From NCBI GenBank assembly GCA_900550065.1, contig URQR01000030.1, positions 1-14,689 on the forward strand: 14,689 bases of DNA. Reading direction: 5' to 3'. Positions 14,625 through 14,689 of this stretch are shown here, piece by piece. A model generated the notes under the pieces. That model did not search any database, had not been told where the DNA came from, and saw nothing but the letters and a program-made list of their open reading frames with translations. The DNA comes from an uncultured Eubacteriales bacterium (GTDB lineage: Bacteria; Bacillota; Clostridia; UBA1381; UMGS1253). The translations under genes were made by a program, and so were the position numbers. How positions within the stretch are numbered: position 1 is the stretch's first letter; the number at the start of each line of letters is the position of its first letter.

Positions 14625-14650
14625 TCAAAGCCGTAAACACACCAAAGGCA

Positions 14651-14659
14651 ATTATAACA
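14651..14659 (-). promoter_or_regulatory. Extended -10 promoter candidate of the hyd operon
   Basis: On the minus strand TGT followed by a perfect TATAAT (14651-14656) forms an extended -10 element. No good -35 box lies 16-18 nt upstream, which such promoters tolerate. Transcription would start near 14644 and give a leader of about 135 nt before hydC. A weaker alternative is TTTACG (14632-14637) with TGTAAC (14609-14614) at 17-nt spacing. Confidence 0.6.
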
Positions 14660-14689
14660 TTTATCCTCTTGAAAATCTACATTTTTCGC

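Noticed and set aside
1..14689. Mobile elements, CRISPR arrays, tRNA or rRNA genes
   Set aside because: No repeat-spacer pattern, no transposase or integrase motifs, and no cloverleaf or rRNA-like sequence was seen on either strand; coding density and strand bias are uniform.

Overview
The window reads as a chromosomal segment of an anaerobic member of the Bacillota, most likely class Clostridia. Support for this comes from the Gram-positive-type nicotinate phosphoribosyltransferase, a PcrA-type helicase, strong AGGAGG ribosome binding sites, sigma-A promoters, the tig-clpP-clpX-lon order, and a trimeric electron-bifurcating [FeFe]-hydrogenase operon. All eleven complete genes and the one partial gene lie on the minus strand, so transcription runs from high to low coordinates. 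I see no RNA genes, mobile elements, CRISPR arrays or genuine plus-strand genes. No gene-free stretch exceeds about 185 bases.

Region A (14689 down to 9405) is the hydrogenase operon. A leader carries an extended -10 promoter and a near-perfect Rex (NADH/NAD+ sensor) operator. It is followed by hydC (NuoE-like), an orphan HATPase (GHKL) protein, a small thioredoxin-fold 2Fe-2S-type protein, hydB (NuoF-like, FMN, NADH) and hydA (H-cluster catalytic subunit). Gaps are 3-50 nt and the unit ends in a strong intrinsic terminator. HydABC would couple oxidation of NADH and reduced ferredoxin to H2 formation, or run in reverse. A Rex site fits control by the NADH/NAD+ ratio.

Region B (9379 down to 4812) holds pcrA (UvrD-family helicase), pncB (NAD salvage) and a calcineurin-like metallophosphoesterase of unknown substrate. 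A plausible promoter precedes pcrA. The pncB-phosphoesterase gap is only 15 nt, and no terminator is visible before the next unit.

Region C (4792 down to 1) is the protein quality-control cluster. A strong extended -10 promoter drives tig (trigger factor), clpP and clpX, closed by a clean intrinsic terminator. lon follows with its own near-consensus promoter and is cut by the window edge after its Walker A motif.

Most of the window is well-known biology. The parts that merit a second look are in the hydrogenase operon: the Rex operator and leader, the orphan GHKL ATPase with its uncharacterised C-terminal domain, and the small ferredoxin-like protein that has only three of the four expected cluster cysteines. 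Several starts (clpX, clpP, tig, pcrA) are moved inward from the longest open frame on ribosome-binding-site evidence.
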